This document shows positions 9,503 through 19,078 of a stretch of 64,000 bases of DNA, one piece after another; positions within the stretch are counted from its first letter, which is position 1, and the number at the start of each line of letters is the position of its first letter. The notes beneath the pieces are model-generated. The model saw only the letters and a list, made by a program, of their open reading frames with translations, was not told the DNA's origin and did no database searches. This DNA comes from Streptomyces sp. SW4 (GTDB taxonomy: Bacteria; Actinomycetota; Actinomycetes; Streptomycetales; Streptomycetaceae), in the NCBI GenBank assembly GCA_003248315.1, contig QKWM01000003.1, forward strand, positions 62,001 to 126,000, given 5' to 3'. A program made the position numbers and the translations under genes.

Positions 9503-10426
9503 ATGCCCACGATCCTGGGACAGAACCAGTACGGCAAGGCCGAGAACCGAGTCGTCAAGATCACGCGGGACGGCGCCACCCACCACATCAAGGACCTCAA
9601 CGTGTCCGTCGCCCTGTCCGGCGACATGGACGAGGTCCACTACTCCGGTTCCAACGCCAACGTCCTGCCGACCGACACCACCAAGAACACGGTGTTCGCG
9701 TTCGCCAAGGAGTACGGCATCGAGTCCGCCGAGCAGTTCGGCATCCACCTCGCCCGGCACTTCGTCACCTCGCAGGAGCCCATCCACCGGGCGCGCATCC
9801 GCATCGAGGAGTACGCCTGGGAGCGCATCGAGACCTCCGAAGCCAACTCCAAGTTCATCGGCGCCGACGAGGTCAAGCACTCCTTCGTCCGCAAGGGCCA
9901 GGAGGTCCGCACCACCCAGATCACCTTCGACGGTGAGAAGTGGGAGGTCGTCTCCGGTCTGAAGGACCTGGTCGTGATGAACTCGACCAACTCCGAGTTC
10001 TGGGGCTACGTCAAGGACAAGTACACGACGCTCCAGGAGGCCTACGACCGCATCCTGGCCACGCAGGTCTCCGGCAAGTGGCGGTTCAACTGGACCGACG
10101 ACGAGCAGAAGATGCCCAACTGGGAGAAGTCCTACGAGCAGGTGAAGAAGCACATGCTCCAGGCCTTCGCCGAGACCTACTCGCTGTCGCTGCAGCAGAC
10201 CCTGTACCAGATGGGCGCGCGCATCATCAACAACCGCAGCGAGATCGACGAGGTGCGGTTCTCCCTGCCGAACAAGCACCACTTCCTGGTGGACCTCGAG
10301 CCGTTCGGACTGAAGAACGACAACGAGGTCTACTTCGCCGCGGACCGCCCCTACGGCCTGATCGAGGCCACCATCCTGCGGGACGGCTGCGAGGCCCGTA
10401 TCCCGGTCGACATGACCAACCTCTGA
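9503..10426 (+). CDS. pucL: Urate oxidase (uricase)
   Basis: Cofactor-free oxidation of urate by O2 to 5-hydroxyisourate and H2O2 (EC 1.7.3.3). It is 307 aa and intact, with both T-fold repeats. Features are YGKAENRVVKITRD with the active-site lysine, NVLPTDTTKNTV with the catalytic threonine, and the uricase signature in SLPNKHHFLVDLEPFG. A GGGAG ribosome site lies about 10 nt upstream of ATG 9503. It is the last enzyme gene before the hairpin at 10435-10473, beyond which the permease gene starts. Confidence 0.97.
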   Translation: MPTILGQNQYGKAENRVVKITRDGATHHIKDLNVSVALSGDMDEVHYSGSNANVLPTDTTKNTVFAFAKEYGIESAEQFGIHLARHFVTSQEPIHRARIRIEEYAWERIETSEANSKFIGADEVKHSFVRKGQEVRTTQITFDGEKWEVVSGLKDLVVMNSTNSEFWGYVKDKYTTLQEAYDRILATQVSGKWRFNWTDDEQKMPNWEKSYEQVKKHMLQAFAETYSLSLQQTLYQMGARIINNRSEIDEVRFSLPNKHHFLVDLEPFGLKNDNEVYFAADRPYGLIEATILRDGCEARIPVDMTNL

Positions 10427-10434
10427 CGCGGGAC

Positions 10435-10473
10435 GCGCGCCCCCGGCCCAGCCACTCGAGGCCGGGGGCGCGC
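10435..10473. terminator. Hairpin between urate oxidase and permease
   Basis: Perfect 14-bp arms, GCGCGCCCCCGGCC (10435-10448) and its complement (10460-10473), with an 11-nt loop, 9 nt after the uricase stop. It may attenuate rather than fully stop transcription, since the permease follows closely with its own ribosome site. Confidence 0.7.
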
Positions 10474-10491
10474 CACACCGGAGGGAACACC

Positions 10492-11904
10492 ATGGCACTG
10501 CCTGCAAAGGGGCCGGCACCAGCCCCCTGTTCCACCCCGCCGGGGCACACCGAGGACGCCGTCACGTCCGTGCACCCGGTGGACGAGAAGCTCCACCCCT
10601 CGCGGCTCGTCCCCGCCGCGCTCCAGCACATCGCCGCCATGTACGCAGGCGTGGTCACACCTCCGCTCATCATCGGACAGGCCTGCGGACTCGACCTCGC
10701 GGCCCGTACCCGGCTCATCGCCGCGTCCCTGCTCATCGCGGGCATCGCGACCCTGATCCAGACCATCGGCGTCAAGGGCTTCGTCGGCAACCGCCTGCCC
10801 TTCGTCAACGCCGCCTCCTCGGCCGGCATCGCACCCATCCTCGCGATCGCCGAGACCAACGACCCCGGACAACAACTCCCCGCCGTCTACGGCGCGGTGA
10901 TGGTCGCCGGCGTCTTCTGCCTCGCCGTCGGCCCGTTCTTCGGACGGCTGCTGCGCTTCTTCCCGCCGCTGGTCACCGGCGTGGTCATCACCCTCATCGG
11001 CGTCACGCTCATGCCGGTCCCGGTCGCCTGGGCACAGGGCGGCGACAAGGAGGCCGCCGACTTCGGCGCCATGTCCCACCTCGCGCTCGCCGGCTTCACC
11101 CTCGCCGTCATCCTGCTCATCCAGCGCTTCGGCAAGGGCTTCGTCAAGCAGGTCGCCCTGCTCTTCGGACTGCTGATCGGCACCCTGGCCGCCGTCCCCT
11201 TCGGCATGGCGGACTTCAGCGCCCTGTCCTCCGCGCCGGTCGCCGCCCTGCCCACGCCGTTCGCGTTCGGCGCGCCCGTCTTCCAGCCGGCGGCCATCCT
11301 GTCACTGTGCATCGTGATGCTGGTGCTCATGACGGAGTCCTCCGCGGGCATGCTCGCCCTCGGGGAGATCTGCGACCGCAAGGCCGACGGGCGGACCATC
11401 ACCCGGGGCCTGCGCACCGACGGCATCGCCACCCTGGTCGGCCCGGTCTTCGGCGGCTTCCCCACCTCCGCCTTCGCGCAGAACGTCGGCGTCGTCTCCC
11501 TGACCCGGGTGCGCAGCCGCTACGTCGTCGCCGTCGCCGGCGCCACCCTGCTGGTCCTCGGCGCCTTCCCGGTCCTCGGCGCGGTCGTCTCCCTGGTCCC
11601 CATGCCGGTCCTCGGCGGCGCGGGCATCGTGCTCTTCGGCTCCATCGCCGTCAGCGGCATCCGCACCCTCGCCGAGGCGGGACTGGACGACAGCTCCAAC
11701 ATCATCCTGGTGGCGGTGGCGCTCGGCGCGGGCATCATCCCGCTCGCCGCCCCGACCTTCTACGCCGACTTCCCGGCCTGGGCGCAGACCGTGCTCGGTT
11801 CCGGCATCAGCGCCGGCGCACTCGTCGCGGTCAGCCTCAACCTGTTCTTCCACCATCTCGGCACCCGGAGCCGCACCGCGGTTCCGGCACTCAAATCCTC
11901 CTAG
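10492..11904 (+). CDS. NCS2 family purine (urate/xanthine) permease
   Basis: 470 aa, intact, about 14 membrane segments. PAALQHIAAMYAGVVTPPLI is the NCS2 TM1 with its conserved histidine. LMTESSAGMLALGEICDRK and SAFAQNVGVVSLTRVRSRY carry the TES and QNxG signatures of the nucleobase-ascorbate transporter family. ATG 10492 follows GGAGGGA by 5 nt. The setting directly after urate oxidase points to urate or xanthine uptake. The second permease at 13606 is a close relative. The exact substrate is not determinable. Confidence 0.9.
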   Translation: MALPAKGPAPAPCSTPPGHTEDAVTSVHPVDEKLHPSRLVPAALQHIAAMYAGVVTPPLIIGQACGLDLAARTRLIAASLLIAGIATLIQTIGVKGFVGNRLPFVNAASSAGIAPILAIAETNDPGQQLPAVYGAVMVAGVFCLAVGPFFGRLLRFFPPLVTGVVITLIGVTLMPVPVAWAQGGDKEAADFGAMSHLALAGFTLAVILLIQRFGKGFVKQVALLFGLLIGTLAAVPFGMADFSALSSAPVAALPTPFAFGAPVFQPAAILSLCIVMLVLMTESSAGMLALGEICDRKADGRTITRGLRTDGIATLVGPVFGGFPTSAFAQNVGVVSLTRVRSRYVVAVAGATLLVLGAFPVLGAVVSLVPMPVLGGAGIVLFGSIAVSGIRTLAEAGLDDSSNIILVAVALGAGIIPLAAPTFYADFPAWAQTVLGSGISAGALVAVSLNLFFHHLGTRSRTAVPALKSS

Positions 11905-11921
11905 GGTCCTGCCGTGCCCTC

Positions 11922-11946
11922 CCCGTGGGTACTCCCCACCCACGGG
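11922..11946. terminator. Small hairpin between permease and deaminase genes
   Basis: CCCGTGGGT (11922-11930) pairs with ACCCACGGG (11938-11946) around 7 nt. It is short and lies close to the next start, so it may be a weak terminator or an attenuator. Confidence 0.5.
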
Positions 11947-11972
11947 CCGCCACAGAAACAAAAGGAAGCATC

Positions 11973-13357
11973 ATGGCACCATCGGCAGCCAGCGTGTGGT
12001 GATCGAGAACTGTGCGATCGCGACCGTGGACGCGGGCGACACGGAGTACGCCTCGGGCCACCTGGTCCTCGCGGGCAACAGGATCGAGTCGGTCGGGGCC
12101 GGCCGGGCCCCCGAGGGGCTGGAGAACGTCGTACGCCGGATCGACGCGACCGGCCACCTGGCCACGCCCGGCCTGGTCAACACCCACCACCACTACTACC
12201 AGTGGATCACCCGGGGCCTGGCCACCGACCACAACCTGTTCAACTGGCTGGTCGCGCTCTACCCCGTGTGGGCGCGCATCGACGAGCAGATGACCTACGC
12301 CGCCGCGCAGGGCTCGCTCGCCATGATGGCCCGGGGCGGCGTCACCACCGCCATGGACCACCACTACGTCTTCCCGCAGGGCTCCGGCGACCTGTCCGGG
12401 TCGATCATCCGCGCCGCCCGCGAGATGGGCGTCCGCTTCACCCTGGCCCGCGGCTCCATGGACCGCGGCGAGTCGGACGGCGGCCTGCCGCCGGACTTCG
12501 CCGTCGAGAGCCTCGAGGGCGCCCTGGCCGCCACCGAGGAGACCGTCAAGCGGCACCACGACGCCTCCTTCGACGCGATGACCCAGGTCGCCGTGGCCCC
12601 CTGCTCGCCGTTCTCCGTCTCCACCGACCTGCTCAAGCAGGGCGCGGAGCTGGCCCGCCGGCTCGGCGTCCGGCTGCACACCCACGGCTCGGAGACCGTG
12701 GAGGAGGAGAAGTTCTGCCACGAGCTGTTCGGCATGGGCCCGACCGACTACTTCGAGTCGACCGGGTGGCTCGGCGAGGACGTGTGGATGGCGCACTGCG
12801 TCCACATGAACGACTCCGACATCGCCGCGTTCGCCCGCACCCGCACGGGCGTCGCCCACTGCCCGTCGTCCAACGCGCGGCTGGCCGCCGGCATCGCGCG
12901 GGTCCCCGACATGCTCGCCGCCGGGGTCCCGGTCGGTCTCGGCGTCGACGGCACCGCCTCCAACGAGTCCGGCGAACTCCACACCGAACTGCGCAACGCC
13001 CTGCTCATCAACCGTCTCGGCGCCCACCGGGAGGCCGCGCTCAACGCCCGCCAGGCGCTGCGGCTGGGCACGTTCGGCGGCGCCCAGGTGCTGGGCCGGG
13101 CGGCCGAGATCGGCTCCCTGGAGGCCGGCAAGCTCGCCGACGTCGTGCTGTGGAAGATGGACACCCTCGCCCACGCCTCCATCGCCGACCCGGTGACCGC
13201 CCTGGTCTTCGGCGCCGCCGCCCCGGTCACGGCCTCGTTCGTCAACGGCGAGCAGATCGTCGAGGACGGCCGGCTGCTCACGGTCGACGAGGACGCCATC
13301 GCCCGCTCCACGCGCGACGAGGCCCAGCGGCTGGCCCGCATCGCCGCGCAGAGCTGA
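11973..13357 (+). CDS. 8-Oxoguanine deaminase (amidohydrolase; one frameshift near start)
   Basis: A zinc amidohydrolase that deaminates an 8-oxopurine, most likely 8-oxoguanine to urate (EC 3.5.4.32), feeding the urate pathway. Metal ligands are visible in TPGLVNTHHHYYQ, RLHTHGSETVEEE, MAHCVHMND and GLGVDGTASNESGE. An in-frame GTG exists at 11996, but AAAGGAAG precedes the ATG at 11973 (MAPSAAS...). Restoring one base near 11990 joins that start to VVIENCAIATVDAGD, giving 461 aa. Alternatives are guanine deaminase or a related aminohydrolase. Two hairpins follow the stop. Confidence 0.85.
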
Positions 13358-13397
13358 ACCCCGTACGCAGGCCGGAGCCGGCGTACGCACTCGATCT

Positions 13398-13454
13398 CCG
13401 GCCGGGAGGGACGGCTCCCGGCCGGCGGCCGTGAACCCGAGCGGGGTTCACGGC
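13398..13454. terminator. Tandem terminator hairpins after the deaminase gene
   Basis: First stem 13398-13408 with 13415-13425 (CCGGCCGGGAG and complement). Second stem 13428-13438 with 13444-13454 (GCCGTGAACCC and complement). A weaker CGTACGC/GCGTACG pair lies just upstream at 13362-13387. Confidence 0.75.
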
Positions 13455-13564
13455 GGCCGTCCCCGGGGCGCGCGTGGACGCGTGCGCCCCGGGACGGTGC
13501 CCCGTTTCCTCGGGAACGGTCCGTCCCGGTCCCGCACGACCACCCGCACCACCTCCCTGAAACC

Positions 13565-13582
13565 CACGTCGGAGCCGACGTG
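13565..13582. promoter_or_regulatory. 18-bp palindrome upstream of second NCS2 permease
   Basis: CACGTCGG-AG-CCGACGTG, perfect 8-bp arms, 24 bp before the GTG start and just before the ribosome site. It could be an operator or a short hairpin in the leader. Confidence 0.4.
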
Positions 13583-13605
13583 TACCCGACCGGAGGAGAG
13601 CCGCA

Positions 13606-14990
13606 GTGGCCGACCACCCAGTTGACGAAAAGCTTCCGCCGCTCAAGATGGCGACCACCGGCCTGCAGCACGTGGCCGCCATGTACGCGGGAGTCGTCGC
13701 CCCGCCCCTCGTCGTCGGCGCGGCCATAGGCCTGTCCGCCACCGACCTGACCTTCCTCACCGGCGCCTGTCTGTTCACCGCGGGCCTCGCCACCCTTCTG
13801 CAGACCCTCGGTATCTGGAAGATCGGAGCCCGGCTGCCCTTCGTCAACGGCGTCACCTTCGCCGGTGTCGCCCCCATGACCGCGGTCGTCGCCGCCACCC
13901 CGGACAAGGACGACGCGCTGCCGATCATCTTCGGCGCGGTCATCGTCGCCGGCCTCCTCGGCTTCCTCGCCGCCCCCTTCTTCAGCAAGGCGATCCGGTT
14001 CTTCCCGCCGGTCGTCACCGGCACCGTCATCACGCTGATCGGTGTCTCGCTGCTGCCCGTCGCCTTCGGCTGGGCCCAGGGCTCCAGCCCGAACGCCGAC
14101 GACTTCGGCTCGGCGACCAACCTGGGCCTCGCGGCCATCACCCTGGTCGTCGTCCTGCTGCTGCGCCGCTTCACCCGCGGCTTCGTCAAGCAGATCGCCG
14201 TGCTCCTCGGCCTGGTCGCCGGCACCCTGATCGCGATCCCCTTCGGGGTCACCGACTTCTCGCCGGTCGGCGAGGCCGACATCGTCGGCTTCCCCACGCC
14301 GTTCCACTTCGGCGCGCCCCAGTTCCAGGTCGCCGCGATCATCTCGCTGTGCGTGGTGATGGTGGTCTCCATGACCGAGTCCACCGCCGACATGCTGGCC
14401 CTCGGCGAGATCGTCGACCGCAAGGCCGACGAGAAGACCATCGCCGCCGGTCTGCGCGCCGACACCCTCGGCTCCGCGATCAGCCCCGTGTTCAACGGCT
14501 TCATGTGCAGCGCCTTCGCGCAGAACATCGGACTGGTCGCCATGACCAAGATCCGCAGCCGCTATGTCGTCGCGACCGGCGGTGGATTCCTGATCCTGAT
14601 GGGCCTGTGCCCCATCGCGGCCTCGCTCATCGCCGTCGTCCCGCGCCCGGTGCTGGGCGGCGCCGGCGTGGTGCTGTTCGGCTCCGTCGCGGCCAGCGGC
14701 ATCCAGACCCTCGCCCGGGCCGGACTCGACCGGGACAACAACGTCCTGATCGTGGCCGTCTCCCTGGCCGTCGGCATCATCCCGATCGCGGCGCCGGAGT
14801 TCTACCACTCCTTCCCGGAGAACGCGAAGATCATCCTGGACTCCGGCATCTCCACCGGCTGTGTCGCCGCCGTCCTGCTCAACCTCGTCTTCAACCACAT
14901 CGGCAAGGGCCGCGACGCCCATGACGTCACCCATCCGATGGAGTCGGGGAGGAGATCACCGGACCGGCCCGGGAACCGGCCACCTCGTGA
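13606..14990 (+). CDS. NCS2 family purine permease, second copy (one frameshift at C-terminus)
   Basis: A paralogue of the permease at 10492, sharing the same order of motifs: TTGLQHVAAMYAGVVAPPLV, SMTESTADMLALGEIVDRK, SAFAQNIGLVAMTKIRSRY. GTG 13606 follows GGAGGAG by about 8 nt. Near 14950 a TCGGGGAGG appears to have lost a G. Restoring it gives the ending ESGEEITGPAREPATS and a TGA at 14988-14990, 461 aa. Without it the frame runs on through the terminator at 15025. Uptake of urate, xanthine or a related base is likely. Confidence 0.88.
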
Positions 14991-15024
14991 GCCGGTTACC
15001 CGCCTCCACGACCGGACACCGAAA

Positions 15025-15060
15025 CGCACGCCGGCGCCTCGAGAGAGGCACCGGCGTGCG
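15025..15060. terminator. Bidirectional terminator between permease and MFS genes
   Basis: 16-bp arms 15025-15040 and 15045-15060 with one G:T pair and a GAGA loop. It lies between convergent genes. Confidence 0.8.
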
Positions 15061-15093
15061 GCCGTACGGCGGCAGGAGCCCTGCGGGCCGCGG

Positions 15094-16546
15094 TCACCGC
15101 CCCCGCGGGCGCCCGGCCCGCTCGCGCAGGGTGACCGCCGCCAGCGCGAACGCCGCCACGGCGATCACGACCGCCACCCGGAACGCCCACTGGTAGCCCT
15201 CGGCGACAGCCGCGACCGGCTCCGCGCCCCGCCCGAGAACCTCCTGCGTGTGCCCGGCCGCGAGCGTCGACAGCACGGCCAGTCCCAGCGAACCGCCCAC
15301 CACCTGCGTGGTGTTGAACAGCCCGGACGCCAGCCCCGCGTCCTCCTCCCGCACCCCGACATCGCCAGGCCGGTCAGCGCCGGCATCGCGGCGGCGAACC
15401 CCGCGGCGAGCAGCAGCATCGCGGGCAGCACGTCGACGGCGTAGGAGCCGTCGGCCGGGGCGCGGGAGAGCAGCGCCGTCCCGGCGACGATCAGCGCCAG
15501 CCCGGACAGCAGCACCCGGTACGCCCCGAACCGGCCGATCGTCCGCGCCGACAGCCCCAGCATCAGCACCCCGATCGCCACCGGCGCCGGCAGGAACGCC
15601 GTACCCGTCGCCAGCTCCCCGTAGCCGAGGACCCGCTGCAGATACAGCGCCCCGATGAACTGGAAGCCGTACATCACCGCGATCATCAGCACCTGCACGG
15701 CGTTCGCGCCGGTCAGCAGGCGGGAGCGGAACAGCCGCAGCCGCAGCAGCGGATCGGCGGCGCGCGCCTGGCGCAGCGTGAACCCGGCGAAGAGGACGAG
15801 CGCGAGCCCGGCCAGGACTCCGGTGGTGGCGGCCCCGAGACCGTCCGCGCCGATGATCGCGTACACCGTCAGCATCAGCGCACCGGTGACCAGCGCCGCG
15901 CCCGGGTAGTCGGCGCCCCGGCCGAGCCCGGACCGGTCGTCGGGGGCCAGCAGCCGGACCGCCGCGACCAGGGCCACGACGCCGATCGGCAGGTTGATCA
16001 GGAAGATCCAGTGCCAGTTCAGCGCCTCGGTGAGGGCGCCGCCGAGGAAGGTGCCGAGCGCTCCGCCCGCCGCGCCGACCGCGCTGAACACCGCGATCGC
16101 CCGGGCCCGTTCCCGCGGCTCGGGAAGAGCGCGATCACCATGCCGAGCACGACGGCCGACGTCATCGCGCCGCCGACCCCCTGCAGCGCCCGGGCCGCGA
16201 TCAGCACCGCCTGGCCGGTGGCCACACCGCACAGCACCGACGCCGCGGTGAACAGGGCGAGCCCCCAGGTGAACATGCGCTTGCGGCCCACCAGGTCGCC
16301 CAGCCGGCCCGCCAGCAGAAGCAGCCCGCCGAACGGGATCAGGTAGGCGTTGACGACCCAGGCCAGCCCGGACGCGGTGAAACCCAGGTCGTTCTGGATG
16401 GCCGGCATCGCGACGGTGACGATGTTGCCGTCCAGGATCGTCATGAGCGCCCCCGCGCACAGCACGGCGAGGGACGCCCAGCGGGAGGACGTCCGCCCCG
16501 GCAGGGGACGGGCCGTCCGGGACGGGGACTCGGTCAGGGACGTCAT
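15094..16546 (-). CDS. MFS drug-efflux transporter, DHA2/EmrB type (two frameshifts)
   Basis: Starts MTSLTESPSRTARPLPG. TM1 ends with ALMTILDGNIVTVAMPAIQ, the DHA2 motif in which the aspartate follows ILD. LLLAGRLGDLVGRKRMF is MFS motif A. Later helices include NWHWIFLINLPIGVVALV. Frame breaks near 16130 (ALF|PEPRERARAI) and near 15355 (AMSG|VREEDAGLAS), both in C/G runs, restore to 484 aa with about 14 helices. It is divergent from the HxlR regulator at 16666, which probably controls it. Confidence 0.9.
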
Positions 16547-16610
16547 GGCGACATGGCCTCCGCTCGCTCCGCGACACCCGGCGGCGCCGGGGTCTGCTTG
16601 GTGCACGTCT

Positions 16611-16624
16611 TGTAACGGGGTACA
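16611..16624. promoter_or_regulatory. Candidate HxlR operator between MFS and HxlR genes
   Basis: TGTAACGGGGTACA, a TGTA-N6-TACA inverted repeat in the 119-bp divergent intergenic region. HxlR/YodB family sites are short palindromes in such positions. Confidence 0.45.
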
Positions 16625-16665
16625 TCGTGGGTGACCATGAGAGGGAGGCATAAGGAGGCAGTTCG

Positions 16666-17067
16666 ATGTCCCAGAGGAACAGCGGTGTTACCTCGCAGGT
16701 GGTGAACGCGCACGCGTGTCCCGTCCGCGAAGTTCTTGACAGGGTCGCGGGGAAATGGAGCGTGCAGATCCTGGTGGCGGCGGCGCACGGCCCGATCCGC
16801 TTCACCGAACTGGAGCGCAGCATCGAGGGGATCAGCCGCCGCATGCTGACCCTGACACTGCGCAACCTCGAGCGCGACGGTCTGGTGACCCGCACGGTGC
16901 ATCCGACGGTGCCGCCGAAGGTGGAGTACGAACTGACGCCGGTGGCGCGGGAGTTGCACGAGACGCTGCAGCGTCTGACGGAGTGGGCCGAACGCAACCG
17001 GGAGTACATCGCCGAGGCCCGGGCGGCCTACGACACCGTGCACCGGCCGGAACTCGTCGACGCCTGA
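16666..17067 (+). CDS. HxlR family winged-helix regulator
   Basis: 133 aa, intact. Typical HxlR layout: CPVREVLDRVAGKWSVQILV with a single N-terminal cysteine, GPIRFTELERSIEGIS, RRMLTLTLRNLERDGLV as the recognition region, then the beta wing VHPTVPPKVEYELT. The strong site AAGGAGG lies 7 nt before ATG 16666. The cysteine in HACPVRE is the usual redox or quinone sensor residue in this family. Divergence from the MFS gene suggests it represses that exporter. Confidence 0.92.
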   Translation: MSQRNSGVTSQVVNAHACPVREVLDRVAGKWSVQILVAAAHGPIRFTELERSIEGISRRMLTLTLRNLERDGLVTRTVHPTVPPKVEYELTPVARELHETLQRLTEWAERNREYIAEARAAYDTVHRPELVDA

Positions 17068-17121
17068 CCGGGGACGGACCGGAACGCGTCGACGCGCGAC
17101 CGCAGGTCGAAAGGAGAGGGC

Positions 17122-17167
17122 GGGCGGGGCACGGCGGCGCACCGGCGCCGGCCGGCGTGCCCCGCCC
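17122..17167. terminator. Bidirectional terminator
   Basis: 12-bp arms GGGCGGGGCACG (17122-17133) and complement (17156-17167), with a CCGGCGCCGG mini-hairpin in the loop, between convergent genes. Confidence 0.7.
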
Positions 17168-17177
17168 TCGCGCGGCC

Positions 17178-17600
17178 CTAGAGGCCGAACAGCTCGGGCC
17201 GCTCGGCGAGTTCCTTGAAGCGCTGCTGCGGACGGTCGAGCAGCCGGCGCTCGGTCAGGTCCATCAGCCCGCCGACGCCCTCGATCTCGGCCGCCACCGT
17301 GCCGTCCGCCTTGCGGATCACCTGCCGCATGCGGAAGGTCTTCCCCTCGCCCCACTCGAACGCGCACGTCACCTCGACCTCGTCACCGGCGAGCAGCTCA
17401 CGCCGGAAACGGAGGGTCGTCTCCAGCGCCACCGGGCCCATGCCCCGGGACACGAGGTCGGCCTGGCGGATGCCGGCCGCCTGGAGCAGCGACCATCGGG
17501 CGTGCTCGGCGTAGTTGAGATAGACGGCCTGGTTCAGGTGGCCCTGGGTGTCGGTCTCGTACCCGCGGACGGTCACGGGGACGGAGAACGGCTCGCTCAC
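17178..17600 (-). CDS. Acyl-CoA thioesterase, 4HBT hotdog fold
   Basis: 140 aa, intact. RGYETDTQGHLNQAVYLNYA is the 4HBT-type active-site stretch (aspartate, GHxN and YxxY), followed by EHARW and the hotdog sheet ALETTLRFRRELLAGDEVEV. GTG 17600 is preceded by a GAGAGAGG ribosome site. It hydrolyses an acyl-CoA or acyl-ACP of unknown chain. Its neighbours give no pathway clue. Confidence 0.88.
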   Translation of the reverse strand: MSEPFSVPVTVRGYETDTQGHLNQAVYLNYAEHARWSLLQAAGIRQADLVSRGMGPVALETTLRFRRELLAGDEVEVTCAFEWGEGKTFRMRQVIRKADGTVAAEIEGVGGLMDLTERRLLDRPQQRFKELAERPELFGL

Positions 17601-17728
17601 GGATGGACCTCTCTCTGCACGGTCGCTGCTGTCGGTTCCCGCACGGTCGGCCTGCGCGGGCGGTGCCGGCCGGCTGCCCTGCCACCGGGGCCGGCCGGTC
17701 GGTGCCGGGACCGATCCTGACACGCCCG

Positions 17729-18370
17729 TCACACCCGCCGGGGAGAGGCCAGCAGGTAACGGGCCGAGGTGCGCGGCGCCGTGTGCTCGCCGACCTGCCA
17801 GCCGGCCCGCTCCAGCGTGGCCGCGCAGTCCCGCAGCGCCGCCGGGTCCGGCTCGTACACCGCCACGGCCTCCGGCTGCGGTGTCGCCCGCACCCGGTAG
17901 CCGGGGCCCTCGCCGGGCCCCGCGGGGCGGTGGCCGGCGGCCTCCAGGGCGAGCGCCGCGGCCTGCACCAGGTGCGTCCGCTCCCAGCCGCACGGCCGCC
18001 CGGTGTCCCCGTCGGGACTGGTCATCCGGCGCAGCTCCAGCAGCCCCTGCCAGGCGCCGCGGACCTCCCGCAGCCGGGCGGGACCGGCGGGGCCGGCGTC
18101 CTCCCCGCCGACGCGCGCGGCGAACACCCCGGCGGCCGGCCGGGCGGCGGGCTCGGCGCCGGTCTCCGAGGGGCCCGGCTCGTCGGCCGCCTCCCGTATC
18201 CGGTGTCCGGCCGGCGTGAGGAAGTGGTCGTGCGGCGGCCGGGGATGACGGAAGGCGAGCCCTCGCCTCACCAGCGCCGCCAGCTGTGCCTCGGTCCCCC
18301 TCAGCCTCCCGGTCACGGGATCGGCGGCGTCGACCACGCGCCGCTGCGCAGCCGTGAGCGGTCGTGCCAC
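17729..18370 (-). CDS. Conserved hypothetical protein
   Basis: 213 aa, intact, GTG start. The N-terminal 60 residues (LTAAQRRVVDAADPVTGRL then LVRRGLAFRHPRPPHDHFLT) look like a small winged-helix or zinc-free HTH module. The C-terminal part, YEPDPAALRDCAATLERAG followed by GWQVGEH, has an alpha/beta character. I do not recognise the family. It follows the phosphatase gene on the same strand after 56 bp, so an operon is possible. Confidence 0.7.
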   Translation of the reverse strand: MARPLTAAQRRVVDAADPVTGRLRGTEAQLAALVRRGLAFRHPRPPHDHFLTPAGHRIREAADEPGPSETGAEPAARPAAGVFAARVGGEDAGPAGPARLREVRGAWQGLLELRRMTSPDGDTGRPCGWERTHLVQAAALALEAAGHRPAGPGEGPGYRVRATPQPEAVAVYEPDPAALRDCAATLERAGWQVGEHTAPRTSARYLLASPRRV

Positions 18371-18426
18371 GGCGCCCCCTTCCCTCGGCCGGTGCCCCTT
18401 CGACGGCACCGGTGACGGTTCGAAGA

Positions 18427-19026
18427 CTACGACCCGGGTCTGACATTCCAGGCCGCGATCACCGGCCGCCCGTGCTCGGTGCCCAGCCGGCACAGCGTGC
18501 CCGTGGCCAGCTGGAAGAGCGCCCCGGACGACGGCGGAAGGCGCAGGTACCGGGCGGTCAGCACCCGCAGGAAGTGACCGTGCGCGACGAGTACCACGCA
18601 GCCCTCGGTGTCGGCGAAGGCGGCCTCGGCCCGGGCCAGCACCCGGTCGGCCCGCTCGCCGACCTGCTCCGGCGTCTCCCCGGGGTGGTCCGGCGGGCCG
18701 GGCGCGACCCCGTCCGTGAACAGGAACCAGTCCGGCCGGGACCGGTGGATCTCGACGGTGGTGATCCCCTCGTAGCCGCCGTAGTCCCACTCCCGCAGAT
18801 CCGCGTCGACCCGGACGTCGTGCAGCCCGATCAGTTCGGCCGTCTCCCGTGCCCGCTGCAGCGGGCTGGCGAACGCGGCCCCGATGCGGTGCGAGCGGAT
18901 CAGCGGCACCAGCCGCCGCGCCTGGTCCCGCCCGTGGTCGGTCAGCGGGACGTCCGTCAGCCCGGTGTGCCGTCCGGACCGCGACCACTCGGTCTCACCG
19001 TGCCGTACGAGGAAGAGATCACCCAT
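18427..19026 (-). CDS. Histidine phosphatase (phosphoglycerate-mutase-like)
   Basis: 199 aa, intact. FLVRHGETEWSRSGRHTG is the phosphohistidine RHG motif. SPLQRARETAELIG, REWDYGGYEG and CVVLVAHGHFLRVLTARYL supply the second histidine and the acid residue. Members dephosphorylate sugar or nucleotide phosphates. The broad class is sure, the substrate is not. Confidence 0.93.
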   Translation of the reverse strand: MGDLFLVRHGETEWSRSGRHTGLTDVPLTDHGRDQARRLVPLIRSHRIGAAFASPLQRARETAELIGLHDVRVDADLREWDYGGYEGITTVEIHRSRPDWFLFTDGVAPGPPDHPGETPEQVGERADRVLARAEAAFADTEGCVVLVAHGHFLRVLTARYLRLPPSSGALFQLATGTLCRLGTEHGRPVIAAWNVRPGS

Positions 19027-19078
19027 GTCCCACAGGCTACGGCCGGGCCCTGCGCGCCGGGCGCAACCGGGACCGGCT

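Noticed and set aside
11996..13357. GTG 11996 as the deaminase start
   Set aside because: It lacks a ribosome site, whereas AAAGGAAG precedes ATG 11973 and one restored base joins that start to the conserved frame.
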